Positions 1-6,402 of a DNA stretch of 9,952 bases are shown here, in pieces. The notes beneath the pieces are model-generated. The model was not told the DNA's origin, did no database searches, and saw only the letters and a list, made by a program, of their open reading frames with translations. The stretch covers positions 1 to 9,952 of the forward strand of contig DAOWMA010000039.1 of NCBI GenBank assembly GCA_030643345.1, read 5' to 3'. A program made the position numbers and the translations under genes. Positions within the stretch are counted from its first letter, which is position 1, and each line of letters starts with the position of its first letter. The DNA is from Spirochaetaceae bacterium. GTDB lineage: Bacteria; Spirochaetota; Spirochaetia; B11-G9.

Positions 1-718
1 CTCCCAGGGCAACACGAACAGCTGGAGCAATCTGAACAGAAACATGTTTAGACTTATCCCTGACTGCATTTAAAAACTTTTTAGTTTCATCTTTTTCATA
101 GATAGCTCCAACAGGACAGTGTGCTGAACACTGACCGCACTTAATACAGGGACTTTCGTTTAGAAGAACACCAGCTGCAGGAGCCATTCTTGTATTGTGC
201 CCCCTTTCAAGAAACTCAAGGGCCCATACATTTTGAAGCTGCTGACATACTATTGTGCATCGGCCGCAATTAACACATTTCCGGGGATCAAGAATAATAG
301 AGGGGGTTGATTCATCTCTTTCAAGTTCAGAAACATCTGCATGGTAAGGTACATCCCTAATACCAAAATCGGCTGCAAGGTCCTGGAGTTCACATGTGGT
401 ATTTCTTCCACATGTTAAACATTCCATTGGATGATTTGAAATAATCATCTCGAGTACTGTTCTTCTAATATCCATTATTTCAGGATCGTGTGTAATATAA
501 TTCTGACCTTCCATTACTTCTGTTGCACAGGCCCGGACCATTTTGGAAGAGCCTTCAATTTTACATACGCAAATCCCGCAGGCTGCCCATGGATTCAGAT
601 CATCATGAAAGCATAGTGTAGGGATTTTTACGTCATCTATCAATGCAGCTTTAAGGATAGTTGTCCCTTTTTCAACCTGAACAGGTTTTCCGTTGATCTT
701 TATTCCTATAGTTTTCAC
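1..718 (-). CDS. hydA: [FeFe]-hydrogenase catalytic subunit HydA, N-terminal part (cut by window edge)
   Basis: This is the first 239 codons of the catalytic subunit of a multimeric NAD(H)-linked [FeFe]-hydrogenase; the gene runs off the left edge. The visible part is the electron-relay region. It has a plant-type 2Fe-2S domain (C36, C47, C50, C64), a His-Cys3 4Fe-4S site (H96, C100, C103, C109), and two ferredoxin-like clusters (C148/C151/C154/C158 and C191/C194/C197/C201). The last residues (QIAPAVRVALG) are the beginning of the H-cluster domain; the H-cluster cysteines lie outside the window. The start is GTG at 718, preceded by AAGGAG at a 7-base spacing, which is why an ATG-only search misses the gene. 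It lies 21 bases after hydB and is the last visible gene of the operon. The subunit reduces protons with electrons from NADH and ferredoxin, or runs in reverse. The family is near certain; bifurcating versus simple NADH-dependent activity cannot be decided here. Confidence 0.95.
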   Translation of the reverse strand, partial: MKTIGIKINGKPVQVEKGTTILKAALIDDVKIPTLCFHDDLNPWAACGICVCKIEGSSKMVRACATEVMEGQNYITHDPEIMDIRRTVLEMIISNHPMECLTCGRNTTCELQDLAADFGIRDVPYHADVSELERDESTPSIILDPRKCVNCGRCTIVCQQLQNVWALEFLERGHNTRMAPAAGVLLNESPCIKCGQCSAHCPVGAIYEKDETKKFLNAVRDKSKHVSVQIAPAVRVALG

Positions 719-739
719 TCGCTTTCTCCTTAAAAATGC

Positions 740-2581
740 CTAAGATACAATAACTGCATCGAATTTACATACTTCAAAACAGGCGCCGCATTTTATACAA
801 AGACTCTGGTCAATTTTGTGAGCAACTTTTATTGCTCCCTCGATACAGTTAACAGGGCATTTTCTCGCACAAACTGTACATCCGATACAATTTTCCTGAT
901 CAATAGTGTAGGTAACAAGGTCCTTGCATTTTCCGGCACGGCATTTTTTATCATTGATATGTTCAAGGACTTCTTCTTCAAATGCTTTTATAACAGAGAG
1001 GACCGGGTTTGGTGCTGTCTGTCCAAGTCCGCAGAGAGATGCTTTTTGCATAGCAGCGCCCATATCCTTAATTTTCTGAAGATCTGACAATTCCCCTTTA
1101 CCCTGTGAAATTTTATCCAGAAGTTCATATATTTTTTTTGTTCCAATTCTACATGGTGCACATTTACCACAGGACTCTTCGACGCAGAATTCGAGATAAA
1201 ATTTTGCAATATCCACCATGCAGTCATCTTCATCCATGACAATCATACCACCGGAACCCATCATGGAACCGACAGCTACCAGACTGTCGAAGTCTATTGG
1301 TGTATCAAGAAAAGCTTCAGTAAGAACACCTCCGGAAGGGCCTCCTGTCTGCACTGCTTTAAATTTTTTATCATTTGGAATACCACCGCCAATATCAAAT
1401 ACGATATCTCTCAATGTGGTTCCCATTGGTACTTCAACAAGGCCTGAGTTTTTAATTTTTCCTGTAAGAGCAAAAACTTTTGTCCCTTTGGATTTTTCTG
1501 TACCAATCTTTGCAAACCAGGCTCCGCCTTTAGTAATAATTACAGGGATATTAGCAAATGTCTCAACATTATTGATTACAGTTGGTTTCCCGAAAAGGCC
1601 TTTTACTGCTGGAAAAGGAGGTTTTGGAATAGGCATACCCCTATTACCTTCAACTGAAGCAAGAAGTGCTGTTTCTTCTCCGCATACAAAAGCACCGGCT
1701 CCCAATCTTATCTCGAGATCAAATGAGAAATCAGTACCAAGAATATTCTCACCAAGAAGACCCAGCTCTCTTGATTGAGCCATTGCAATTTCGAGCCTTT
1801 CAATCGCCAGAGGATATTCAGCACGGATGTATATTACACCCTTATCAGCACAGACACATTTCCCTGCAATCATCATTGCTTCTATTACTGAATGGGGATC
1901 ACCTTCAAGTGTGGCCCTATCCATATAAGCACCCGGATCCCCTTCATCGGCATTACAAATAATATATTTCTGATCAGATTCTATTTGTTTTGTGAATTCC
2001 CATTTAAATCCTGTCGGGAACCCTGCACCGCCACGTCCCCGCAGTCCGGATTTCTTAACTTCATTCAGAATATCATCACTGGACATTTCAAAAAGTGCTT
2101 TTTCAAGTCCAATATAACCATCTCTTGCAATATACTCTTCGATACTTTCCGGATCAATTACTCCGCAGTTTCTAAGAACAATTCTAAATTGTTTATAATC
2201 AGAATCATAATTTTCTGTGTTGACAATATCTGCAGCAGGATTTTCAAAAATATGGCCATCAACAAGTTTCCCCTCAACTATATGTTCATTTATTATTTTA
2301 CGGGCTGTTTCATTATTAACATTTCCATAGATGATGTCAGGTTGTCCGGAAGTTTTAACAGTAATTGTTGGCTCAACATAACAGAGTCCCATACAGCCTG
2401 TAGGTTTTACTGTTATGTTTTTCAGATTATTTACTTTAATTTCGTCCAGAAAAGCATCAAATGTCTTATTTGCTCCTGCTGCTATTCCGCATGTGCCCAT
2501 TCCAACAATAATTTGTATATTTTCATTTTCTTTATTATCTTCTCTTAGTTTTTTAAGATCTGTCAGGGTTATTGTTGCCAT
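740..2581 (-). CDS. hydB: NADH-binding flavoprotein subunit of the [FeFe]-hydrogenase (NuoF-like, HydB/HndC)
   Basis: A 613-residue soluble cytoplasmic flavoprotein that binds NAD(H) and FMN and links them to the catalytic subunit through iron-sulfur clusters. Domains in order are: a thioredoxin-like 2Fe-2S domain (about 20-105; C31, C63, C67); a NuoF core with the FMN/NAD glycine-rich motif GLRGRGGAGFPTG (179-191), NADEGDPGAYMDR (210-222) and GAGAFVCGEETAL (294-306); an SLBB region (about 370-450); the 4Fe-4S site C471/C474/C477/C517; and a C-terminal two-cluster ferredoxin domain (C565/C568/C571/C575 and C595/C598/C601/C605). The extra pair C547 and C552 precedes the ferredoxin domain. Length and domain order match the HydB/HndC family of bifurcating hydrogenases rather than complex I NuoF, which lacks the two end domains. 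The ATG start has AAGGAG at a 7-base spacing. The stop is TAG at 740-742. It lies 25 bases after hydC and is probably cotranscribed with it. Confidence 0.97.
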   Translation of the reverse strand: MATITLTDLKKLREDNKENENIQIIVGMGTCGIAAGANKTFDAFLDEIKVNNLKNITVKPTGCMGLCYVEPTITVKTSGQPDIIYGNVNNETARKIINEHIVEGKLVDGHIFENPAADIVNTENYDSDYKQFRIVLRNCGVIDPESIEEYIARDGYIGLEKALFEMSSDDILNEVKKSGLRGRGGAGFPTGFKWEFTKQIESDQKYIICNADEGDPGAYMDRATLEGDPHSVIEAMMIAGKCVCADKGVIYIRAEYPLAIERLEIAMAQSRELGLLGENILGTDFSFDLEIRLGAGAFVCGEETALLASVEGNRGMPIPKPPFPAVKGLFGKPTVINNVETFANIPVIITKGGAWFAKIGTEKSKGTKVFALTGKIKNSGLVEVPMGTTLRDIVFDIGGGIPNDKKFKAVQTGGPSGGVLTEAFLDTPIDFDSLVAVGSMMGSGGMIVMDEDDCMVDIAKFYLEFCVEESCGKCAPCRIGTKKIYELLDKISQGKGELSDLQKIKDMGAAMQKASLCGLGQTAPNPVLSVIKAFEEEVLEHINDKKCRAGKCKDLVTYTIDQENCIGCTVCARKCPVNCIEGAIKVAHKIDQSLCIKCGACFEVCKFDAVIVS

Positions 2582-2606
2582 TATAAGACTCCTTTCAATA
2601 GTAATG

Positions 2607-3086
2607 TTATCTATCTCTTATATCTGCAATAATTTTGGGAAGATCATCTTTGGAAAGCTTCCCAAAAACTTCTCCATCAATAAGCAGAACAGGAGCAAGA
2701 CCACAGCAGCCTATGCATCGAACACTTTCAATTGAAAATAGTCCGTCATCAGTTACAGTGTTGATACCCGTACCAAGGAGTATTTCAAGTTCTTCAATTA
2801 TATCGATACCTCCCTTCAGGTAGCAGGCAGTACCAGTACAAACCTGAATATTATGTTTTCCGGGTTTTTCGAGTTTAAAAAAGTTATAAAACGTAATAAC
2901 TCCATAGATTTTTGCAAGTGGAACATCAAGTATTCGTCCCAGTTCAATTGCAATTTTTCGCGGAATAAATCCATATTCATCCTGGGCCTTATGCAGTATC
3001 ATGATAAGATTTCCCGGTTTTTCACGCCATTTCTCCACAAAAGATGCAAGTGCATCTGTAATTTTATACTCTTCTGTAGTCTGCAT
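2607..3086 (-). CDS. hydC: 2Fe-2S thioredoxin-like subunit of the [FeFe]-hydrogenase (NuoE-like, HydC/HndA)
   Basis: A 159-residue NuoE-family protein carrying one 2Fe-2S cluster in a thioredoxin-like fold. The N-terminal helical part (about 8-75) contains the family features LHKAQDEYGFIP and IYGVITFYNFF. The cluster ligands are C83 and C88 in VCTGTACYLKGG and C124 and C128 in RCIGCCGLAP, so all four cysteines in the C-x4-C and C-x3-C pattern are present. Length is usual for the family. It is the first gene of hydC-hydB-hydA, the order known from Thermotoga-type hydrogenases, and passes electrons between the flavin subunit and the rest of the complex. The ATG at 3086 follows GGAGG with a short 4-base spacing. 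A palindrome with an extended -10 element lies just upstream. Complex I subunit E is excluded because no membrane Nuo genes accompany it and a hydrogenase catalytic subunit follows. Confidence 0.96.
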   Translation of the reverse strand: MQTTEEYKITDALASFVEKWREKPGNLIMILHKAQDEYGFIPRKIAIELGRILDVPLAKIYGVITFYNFFKLEKPGKHNIQVCTGTACYLKGGIDIIEELEILLGTGINTVTDDGLFSIESVRCIGCCGLAPVLLIDGEVFGKLSKDDLPKIIADIRDR

Positions 3087-3111
3087 GGAACCTCCATGAT
3101 TATTATTTTAA

Positions 3112-3129
3112 GTATTATACCAATAATAC
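3112..3129 (-). promoter_or_regulatory. 18-bp palindrome containing an extended -10 element upstream of hydC
   Basis: Reading the minus strand, the sequence is GTATTAT-TGGT-ATAATAC, a perfect 7-base inverted repeat around a 4-base centre. It contains TGGTATAAT, which matches an extended -10 promoter element (TGn plus TATAAT at 3119-3114). Transcription would start about 7 bases further on, leaving a leader of roughly 20 bases that carries the GGAGG site before hydC. A palindrome sitting on the -10 is what a repressor operator often looks like. There is no convincing -35 at the right distance, which fits an extended -10 promoter. A second candidate promoter lies upstream (TTGATT at 3174-3169, 17-base spacer, TAACAT at 3151-3146). 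Which one is used is inference. Confidence 0.4.
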
Positions 3130-3178
3130 AATGATTATAGTCGAAATGTTAATATAAAAAGGTATAAAAATCAACTAT

Positions 3179-3220
3179 CTGTCACAATAAAATTATAATT
3201 AAGGAAAAAATAAGTGTCAC
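3179..3220. repeat. Paired TGTCAC motifs in the hydC upstream region
   Basis: The 197-base gap before hydC (3087-3283) is very AT-rich and holds two direct copies of TGTCAC at 3180-3185 and 3215-3220, 35 bases apart. The first copy belongs to a 13-base string, CTGTCACAATAAA (3179-3191), that recurs on the opposite strand at 6389-6401 in the gap before the CBS gene. TTGTGA-type half-sites resemble those of Rex or CRP/FNR family regulators, but no complete inverted pair is present, so no regulator can be assigned. No intrinsic terminator for the upstream ATPase gene is convincing: the best hairpin (3239-3260) has a 5-base core and no T-run. Read-through from the transporter genes into hydCBA is therefore possible. 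Confidence 0.3.
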
Positions 3221-3272
3221 TATATAAATAAAGATTGTCGTATTGAAGAAAAATCAATCGTATTTTTTAAAC

Positions 3273-3298
3273 TTGTTAATAATTTAATTTGTTAATAA
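3273..3298. repeat. Tandem TTGTTAATAA repeat across the ATPase stop codon
   Basis: TTGTTAATAA occurs at 3273-3282 and again at 3289-3298, a 16-base period. The repeat straddles the stop codon of the ABC ATPase gene (TAA, 3286-3284 on the minus strand). The unit resembles one half of a Rex-type operator (TTGTTAA), but the two copies are direct rather than inverted. A small tandem duplication at the gene end is the simplest explanation. Confidence 0.4.
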
Positions 3299-4033
3299 AC
3301 TGTAGAGTCTGGTTTCAAGTTTAAGAGACTCCGGGTTTTTCGGGTGTCGGTTATTTCGGGGGACCGGGTTGATAGTATGATCGATTATTATGCTCGGAAA
3401 TTTTGAGGAAAGTACAAATATTTCATCTCCAAGAAAAATTGCTTCTGCAATATCATGAGTCACAAAAAGAGATGTACGATTATCTTTTATCCATAGTGTG
3501 GAGAATAATTTTGTTAAATTTAATTTTAGTCCGGGATCAAGAGCCTGAAATGGTTCATCCATTAGTATTATTTCTGCAGGATAGGCGAAGGCCCTGGCAA
3601 TAGCCACTCTCTGACGCATTCCTCCTGATAATTCAGAAGGATAAAAATCACTGAAATCGCCTAATCCGATCAGTTTAAGATAATGTTCGGTTATTTTTTG
3701 CCTTTCCTTCTTTCTGTAATGCTTTTTAAGTATCAATTCTATATTCTGACTTACGGTTTTCCAGGGGAGCAGCCGGGGTTCCTGAAAGAGATAACTGATT
3801 GCATTGCAGTTTTCCTTTTCAACGGTCCCACTGTACGGAGTAAGGATACCATGAATTATATTGAGAAGTGTAGATTTCCCACATCCTGAAGGACCTAGTA
3901 TTACACTAACCTTTGAGGCAGTGATTTTTAAATTAAAGTCCTTGAAAATAACCATTTCACCATCTTTTATGGAATTATTGGGGTTTGAATAGCTAAAACA
4001 GATATCATTAAGTTTTATTCCACCGGGGTTCAA
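3284..4033 (-). CDS. ABC transporter ATP-binding protein (nitrate/sulfonate/thiamine-precursor type)
   Basis: A 249-residue cytoplasmic ATPase that powers the importer formed with the next two upstream genes. Visible motifs are Walker A GPSGCGKST (47-55), the Q-loop at Q84 in LFQEPRLLPW, the signature LSGGMRQR (135-142), Walker B ending D159-E160, and the switch histidine H193 in VTHD. The LLPW motif after the Q-loop and the overall length match the SsuB/TauB/NrtD/ThiZ branch, which works with NMT1-like binding proteins. The start is TTG at 4033, chosen because its TTGA overlaps the permease stop codon and GGAG lies 9 bases upstream; no in-frame ATG precedes Walker A except codon 27. The overlap implies translational coupling with the permease. 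Substrate is unknown. Confidence 0.9.
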   Translation of the reverse strand: MNPGGIKLNDICFSYSNPNNSIKDGEMVIFKDFNLKITASKVSVILGPSGCGKSTLLNIIHGILTPYSGTVEKENCNAISYLFQEPRLLPWKTVSQNIELILKKHYRKKERQKITEHYLKLIGLGDFSDFYPSELSGGMRQRVAIARAFAYPAEIILMDEPFQALDPGLKLNLTKLFSTLWIKDNRTSLFVTHDIAEAIFLGDEIFVLSSKFPSIIIDHTINPVPRNNRHPKNPESLKLETRLYSLLTN

Positions 4034-4833
4034 TTAGATAATCTCCATTTTCGACTATTTATAACCAGTTCAATTATAAATTCGGAAATCCTGCTTAGAA
4101 TAATAGCAATAACAGTCCATGCCATTACTTCTGATGTTTCCAGGTTCATCTGGGAAAACTGAATTCCTGTTCCAATCGCTTTAACAGGCTGGCTTAATAC
4201 TTCTGCTGCAATTACAGATTTCCAGGCAACACCAACTGCAGCCTTTACCCCAGCCAGAACAAAAGGAATTATTGATGGAATGGTTATATGAAATAATATA
4301 TTATATTTACTCAGTTTAAAGGCAGAAGCCATTTCAATGAGTGATCTGTCTACTTCCCTGATTCCCTGAGAGACATTAGCCGTTATTATAGGGAATATCA
4401 TTAGAAAACAGACAAAAACAGGTACAATATCAGTTTTAAACCAAATCATGGCGATAAGTATTACGGACATTACAGGTATGGTTCTAATAACAGATATAAA
4501 GGGTGATAAGGCGGCATTTATCCTGGAACTGTTCCCGCAGGCAATTCCTGTAATAAATCCGGCACTAAAAGAAAGTATAAATCCATACAAAGTACGTGTT
4601 GTAGTGTTTCCTACCGCAAGCCAGAATTTTCTGTTTTGTGTAATTTTAACCAATCGGAGAATGACATCTTCCGGTGCTGGCAGAATAATAGCTGCATCTA
4701 TCTTAATGGATATTACTTTCCACAAAATCAACAATATTATTGTGGAAAGTAATCCTATCAGCTTCCGGTTGCATAGGCGAGCAGGAAGCTTGCTTCCGAC
4801 CAGCCTTTTATTTGTCGAAGTAAAACCCTTCAT
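4030..4833 (-). CDS. ABC transporter permease (SsuC/TauC/NrtB-like)
   Basis: A 267-residue inner-membrane permease with about six hydrophobic segments (roughly 25-43, 82-100, 112-132, 136-152, 190-211 and 238-258). The cytoplasmic coupling loop that contacts the ATPase is at 167-190: E-M-A at its start, a Leu/Ser-rich middle and ITIP-x3-P at its end. It is followed by AGVKAAVGVAWKSVIAAE, typical of the nitrate/sulfonate/taurine permease family. The reading frame overlaps the 3' end of the binding-protein gene by 26 bases and the ATPase start by 4, a tight operon. AGGAGG lies 11 bases before the ATG at 4833, slightly far but usable. Substrate cannot be inferred from the permease. Confidence 0.92.
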   Translation of the reverse strand: MKGFTSTNKRLVGSKLPARLCNRKLIGLLSTIILLILWKVISIKIDAAIILPAPEDVILRLVKITQNRKFWLAVGNTTTRTLYGFILSFSAGFITGIACGNSSRINAALSPFISVIRTIPVMSVILIAMIWFKTDIVPVFVCFLMIFPIITANVSQGIREVDRSLIEMASAFKLSKYNILFHITIPSIIPFVLAGVKAAVGVAWKSVIAAEVLSQPVKAIGTGIQFSQMNLETSEVMAWTVIAIILSRISEFIIELVINSRKWRLSN

Positions 4834-5808
4834 CAGGCAGAGTGCCTCCTACAGAAACAGGATCCAGATCGAGCATCATTTTTAAAAAATCTTCAACACT
4901 CTCCTTTGCCTGTACTGCCGGTATATACTTAATACCGGAAACAGGTATTGCTTTTTCAGCAATGGCCGCGCTCATAATTCCAAATTTTTCAATTAAGAGA
5001 GATGCTTCCCTGGGGTTTTCCTGTGTCCAGTTTATAGATTTTCCCAGAGCTTCGGTTATAGCAGCAGCAGCCTCTGGTCTGTTTTCATAGAGTTCAGGGC
5101 TAATGACAAAAGCAGTAAATGGAAATGCCTGTTCTCCACCCCGTATTCGTAACAACTCTTTCTGTGGATCAAGGACAGTTCTTGCTTCTTTTGATTTCAT
5201 TTCGACCTGAAGAACAAAGGGTTGCGGGATAAATGCTGTTTCAGCTCTTTCTGCAATCATCAATTGGGCAATTTGAGGGGCCTGGACTGAAAAATCAAGT
5301 TTCACATCTTTTTCGGGATCAAGACCGTTTTCAAGAAGCAGATATCTGAGAAGATAGTCCGGAGTAGCACCCTTTCCTGTCAGGTAGATTGTTTTTCCCT
5401 TTAGGTCCTTCCAGGTAGTAATTAAGTTATCTGAGGATACCATGAATAGTGACCCCAGACCGCTTACAGCAGCCAGTTTGAATTTTGGGCCTTTTGTATA
5501 AAGCTTGGCCGCCATATTAACAGGTAAAAATACTGCATCTACTTCACCGCTTGTCATTTTGGCTACAGCCTCAATGGGAGAAGATAGTATAATATACTCA
5601 ATATTGACACCAAATCCAGGTTGAAAGTTATCGCCAAGAAGCTTTGATGCGGCAATTCCAGAAGGACCTTTAAGACGGCAACTGTAATTTTAAATTCATC
5701 ATTTTTCTCACGGGTCCCTTCTGCCGAAAGGATTCCAACTGAGATTGTAAGAAGAATCGTTAGGAATAAAAGGAATAGTATGCTTTTCTTTAGTTTATTT
5801 TGTTTCAT
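4808..5808 (-). pseudogene. Frameshifted ABC transporter substrate-binding protein (NMT1/TauA-like)
   Basis: Two adjacent reading frames make up one periplasmic binding protein. The first begins with ATG at 5808 and has a signal peptide: basic start KQNKLKK, hydrophobic core to about residue 27, and probable cleavage after LSA at 29. It then enters FKITVAVLK and runs out of frame to a stop at 5563. The second frame carries KGPSGIAASKLLGD followed by the rest of the protein to TAA at 4808, including SGEVDAVFLP, WKDLKGKTIYLTGKGATPDY and AFIPQPF, all typical of the nitrate/sulfonate/thiamine-precursor binding family. Adding one base at the AAA run at 5671-5669 restores a single protein of about 333 residues, normal for the family. 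No lipobox cysteine is present, so the protein is presumably soluble in the periplasm. Everything downstream of the shift is intact, so the lesion is recent, a sequencing error, or (less likely) programmed -1 slippage at CTTAAAG. Confidence 0.85.
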
Positions 5809-5837
5809 TAATATTTCCCTGAGTAAAATTATTTCCT

Positions 5838-6263
5838 CTAGCCCATAACATATTCTTTTAGATATTTGTTTTCCTCTTCAACAACATCAAGCAGTTCTTT
5901 TACAACATCACCAATTGAAATAATTCCTGCGAGTTTTTCGCTATTAAGTACAGGAAGATGTCTAATCTTTTTTTCAGTAAAAATTTTCATGGCTGTTCGA
6001 AGAGTATCTTCCATTTTAAGAGTTACAAGTTTGTTTCCTGGGGTCATTTGGTCCTTAACACTCTTGTCAGGGGTGCAGTTAGTGCAAACCATAAGCAAAT
6101 CTCTTTCACTTATAATACCTGCAATATCACCACTGTCTTCAACAGCAATCAGTGCCCCGATATGTTTTTCGTTCATTTTTTTTATAGCTGCTGTTAGTTT
6201 TTCGTTTTTATTTATTGTTTCAACAGTTATTCCTTTTTTTTCGAGTAATTCATCTATTCTCAT
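5838..6263 (-). CDS. Stand-alone CBS-domain pair protein
   Basis: A 141-residue cytoplasmic protein consisting almost only of two CBS repeats. The first spans about 10-60 and ends in IAGIISERDLL; the second spans about 75-125, with RHLPVLNSEKLAGIISIGDV. Such pairs usually dimerise and bind adenine nucleotides (AMP, ATP, NAD or similar) to report energy state, but the ligand here is unknown. A short charged tail (126-141) follows. The ATG at 6263 is preceded by an unusual run of six G residues rather than a standard GGAGG. The stop lies 29 bases before the binding-protein start, so it may be cotranscribed with the ABC importer and act as its regulatory partner; that link is inference. Confidence 0.88.
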   Translation of the reverse strand: MRIDELLEKKGITVETINKNEKLTAAIKKMNEKHIGALIAVEDSGDIAGIISERDLLMVCTNCTPDKSVKDQMTPGNKLVTLKMEDTLRTAMKIFTEKKIRHLPVLNSEKLAGIISIGDVVKELLDVVEEENKYLKEYVMG

Positions 6264-6298
6264 TATTCCCCCCGGTTAATTTATTGCTTACATATAGA

Positions 6299-6336
6299 AT
6301 TATACAACAATTATTCAAATAATGATACAATTATTC
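6299..6336 (-). promoter_or_regulatory. Candidate -10 and direct repeats upstream of the CBS gene
   Basis: On the minus strand TATAAT lies at 6304-6299, about 36 bases before the ATG, a plausible -10; the hexamer 17 bases upstream (TATCAT) is a poor -35. Overlapping this region, the plus-strand string ACAATTATTC is repeated exactly at 6307-6316 and 6327-6336, a 20-base period, close to two helical turns. Within it lies the palindrome ATTATT-CA-AATAAT (6310-6323). Repeats in that position suit an activator or repressor binding as adjacent units. The region is AT-rich, so chance repeats are easier than usual. Confidence 0.35.
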
Positions 6337-6367
6337 GAGATTTTGACTAAATTTTGTAATATTATTT

Positions 6368-6388
6368 AAAAAAAGTTATTAAAAATAA
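6368..6388 (-). terminator. Weak possible terminator after the chemoreceptor gene
   Basis: On the minus strand TTATT-TTT-AATAA (6388-6376) is followed by C and seven T residues (6374-6368). The stem is only five A-T pairs, so it would be unstable. The T-run and its place just after the chemoreceptor stop (6403) are the only reasons to list it. Confidence 0.2.
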
Positions 6389-6402
6389 TTTATTGTGACA
6401 GT

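Noticed and set aside
1218..1778. Long plus-strand open frame of 186 codons, with others nearby at 1892-2548
   Set aside because: They lie wholly inside the minus-strand hydB gene, show no family motifs, and are antisense shadows of a strongly conserved protein.
740..3086. Complex I (NuoE/NuoF) genes
   Set aside because: The C-terminal two-cluster ferredoxin domain, the thioredoxin-like N-terminus and the adjoining hydrogenase catalytic subunit identify an [FeFe]-hydrogenase complex.
3239..3260. Hairpin as an intrinsic terminator between the ATPase gene and hydC
   Set aside because: The stem core is only five A/T-rich pairs with a bulge and no T-run follows on the minus strand.
5669..5675. 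Programmed -1 frameshift at CTTAAAG in the binding-protein gene
   Set aside because: The P-site codon would re-pair poorly after slipping, no downstream hairpin stood out, and binding proteins are not known for recoding. A lost A in the run is simpler, so it is kept only as an alternative.
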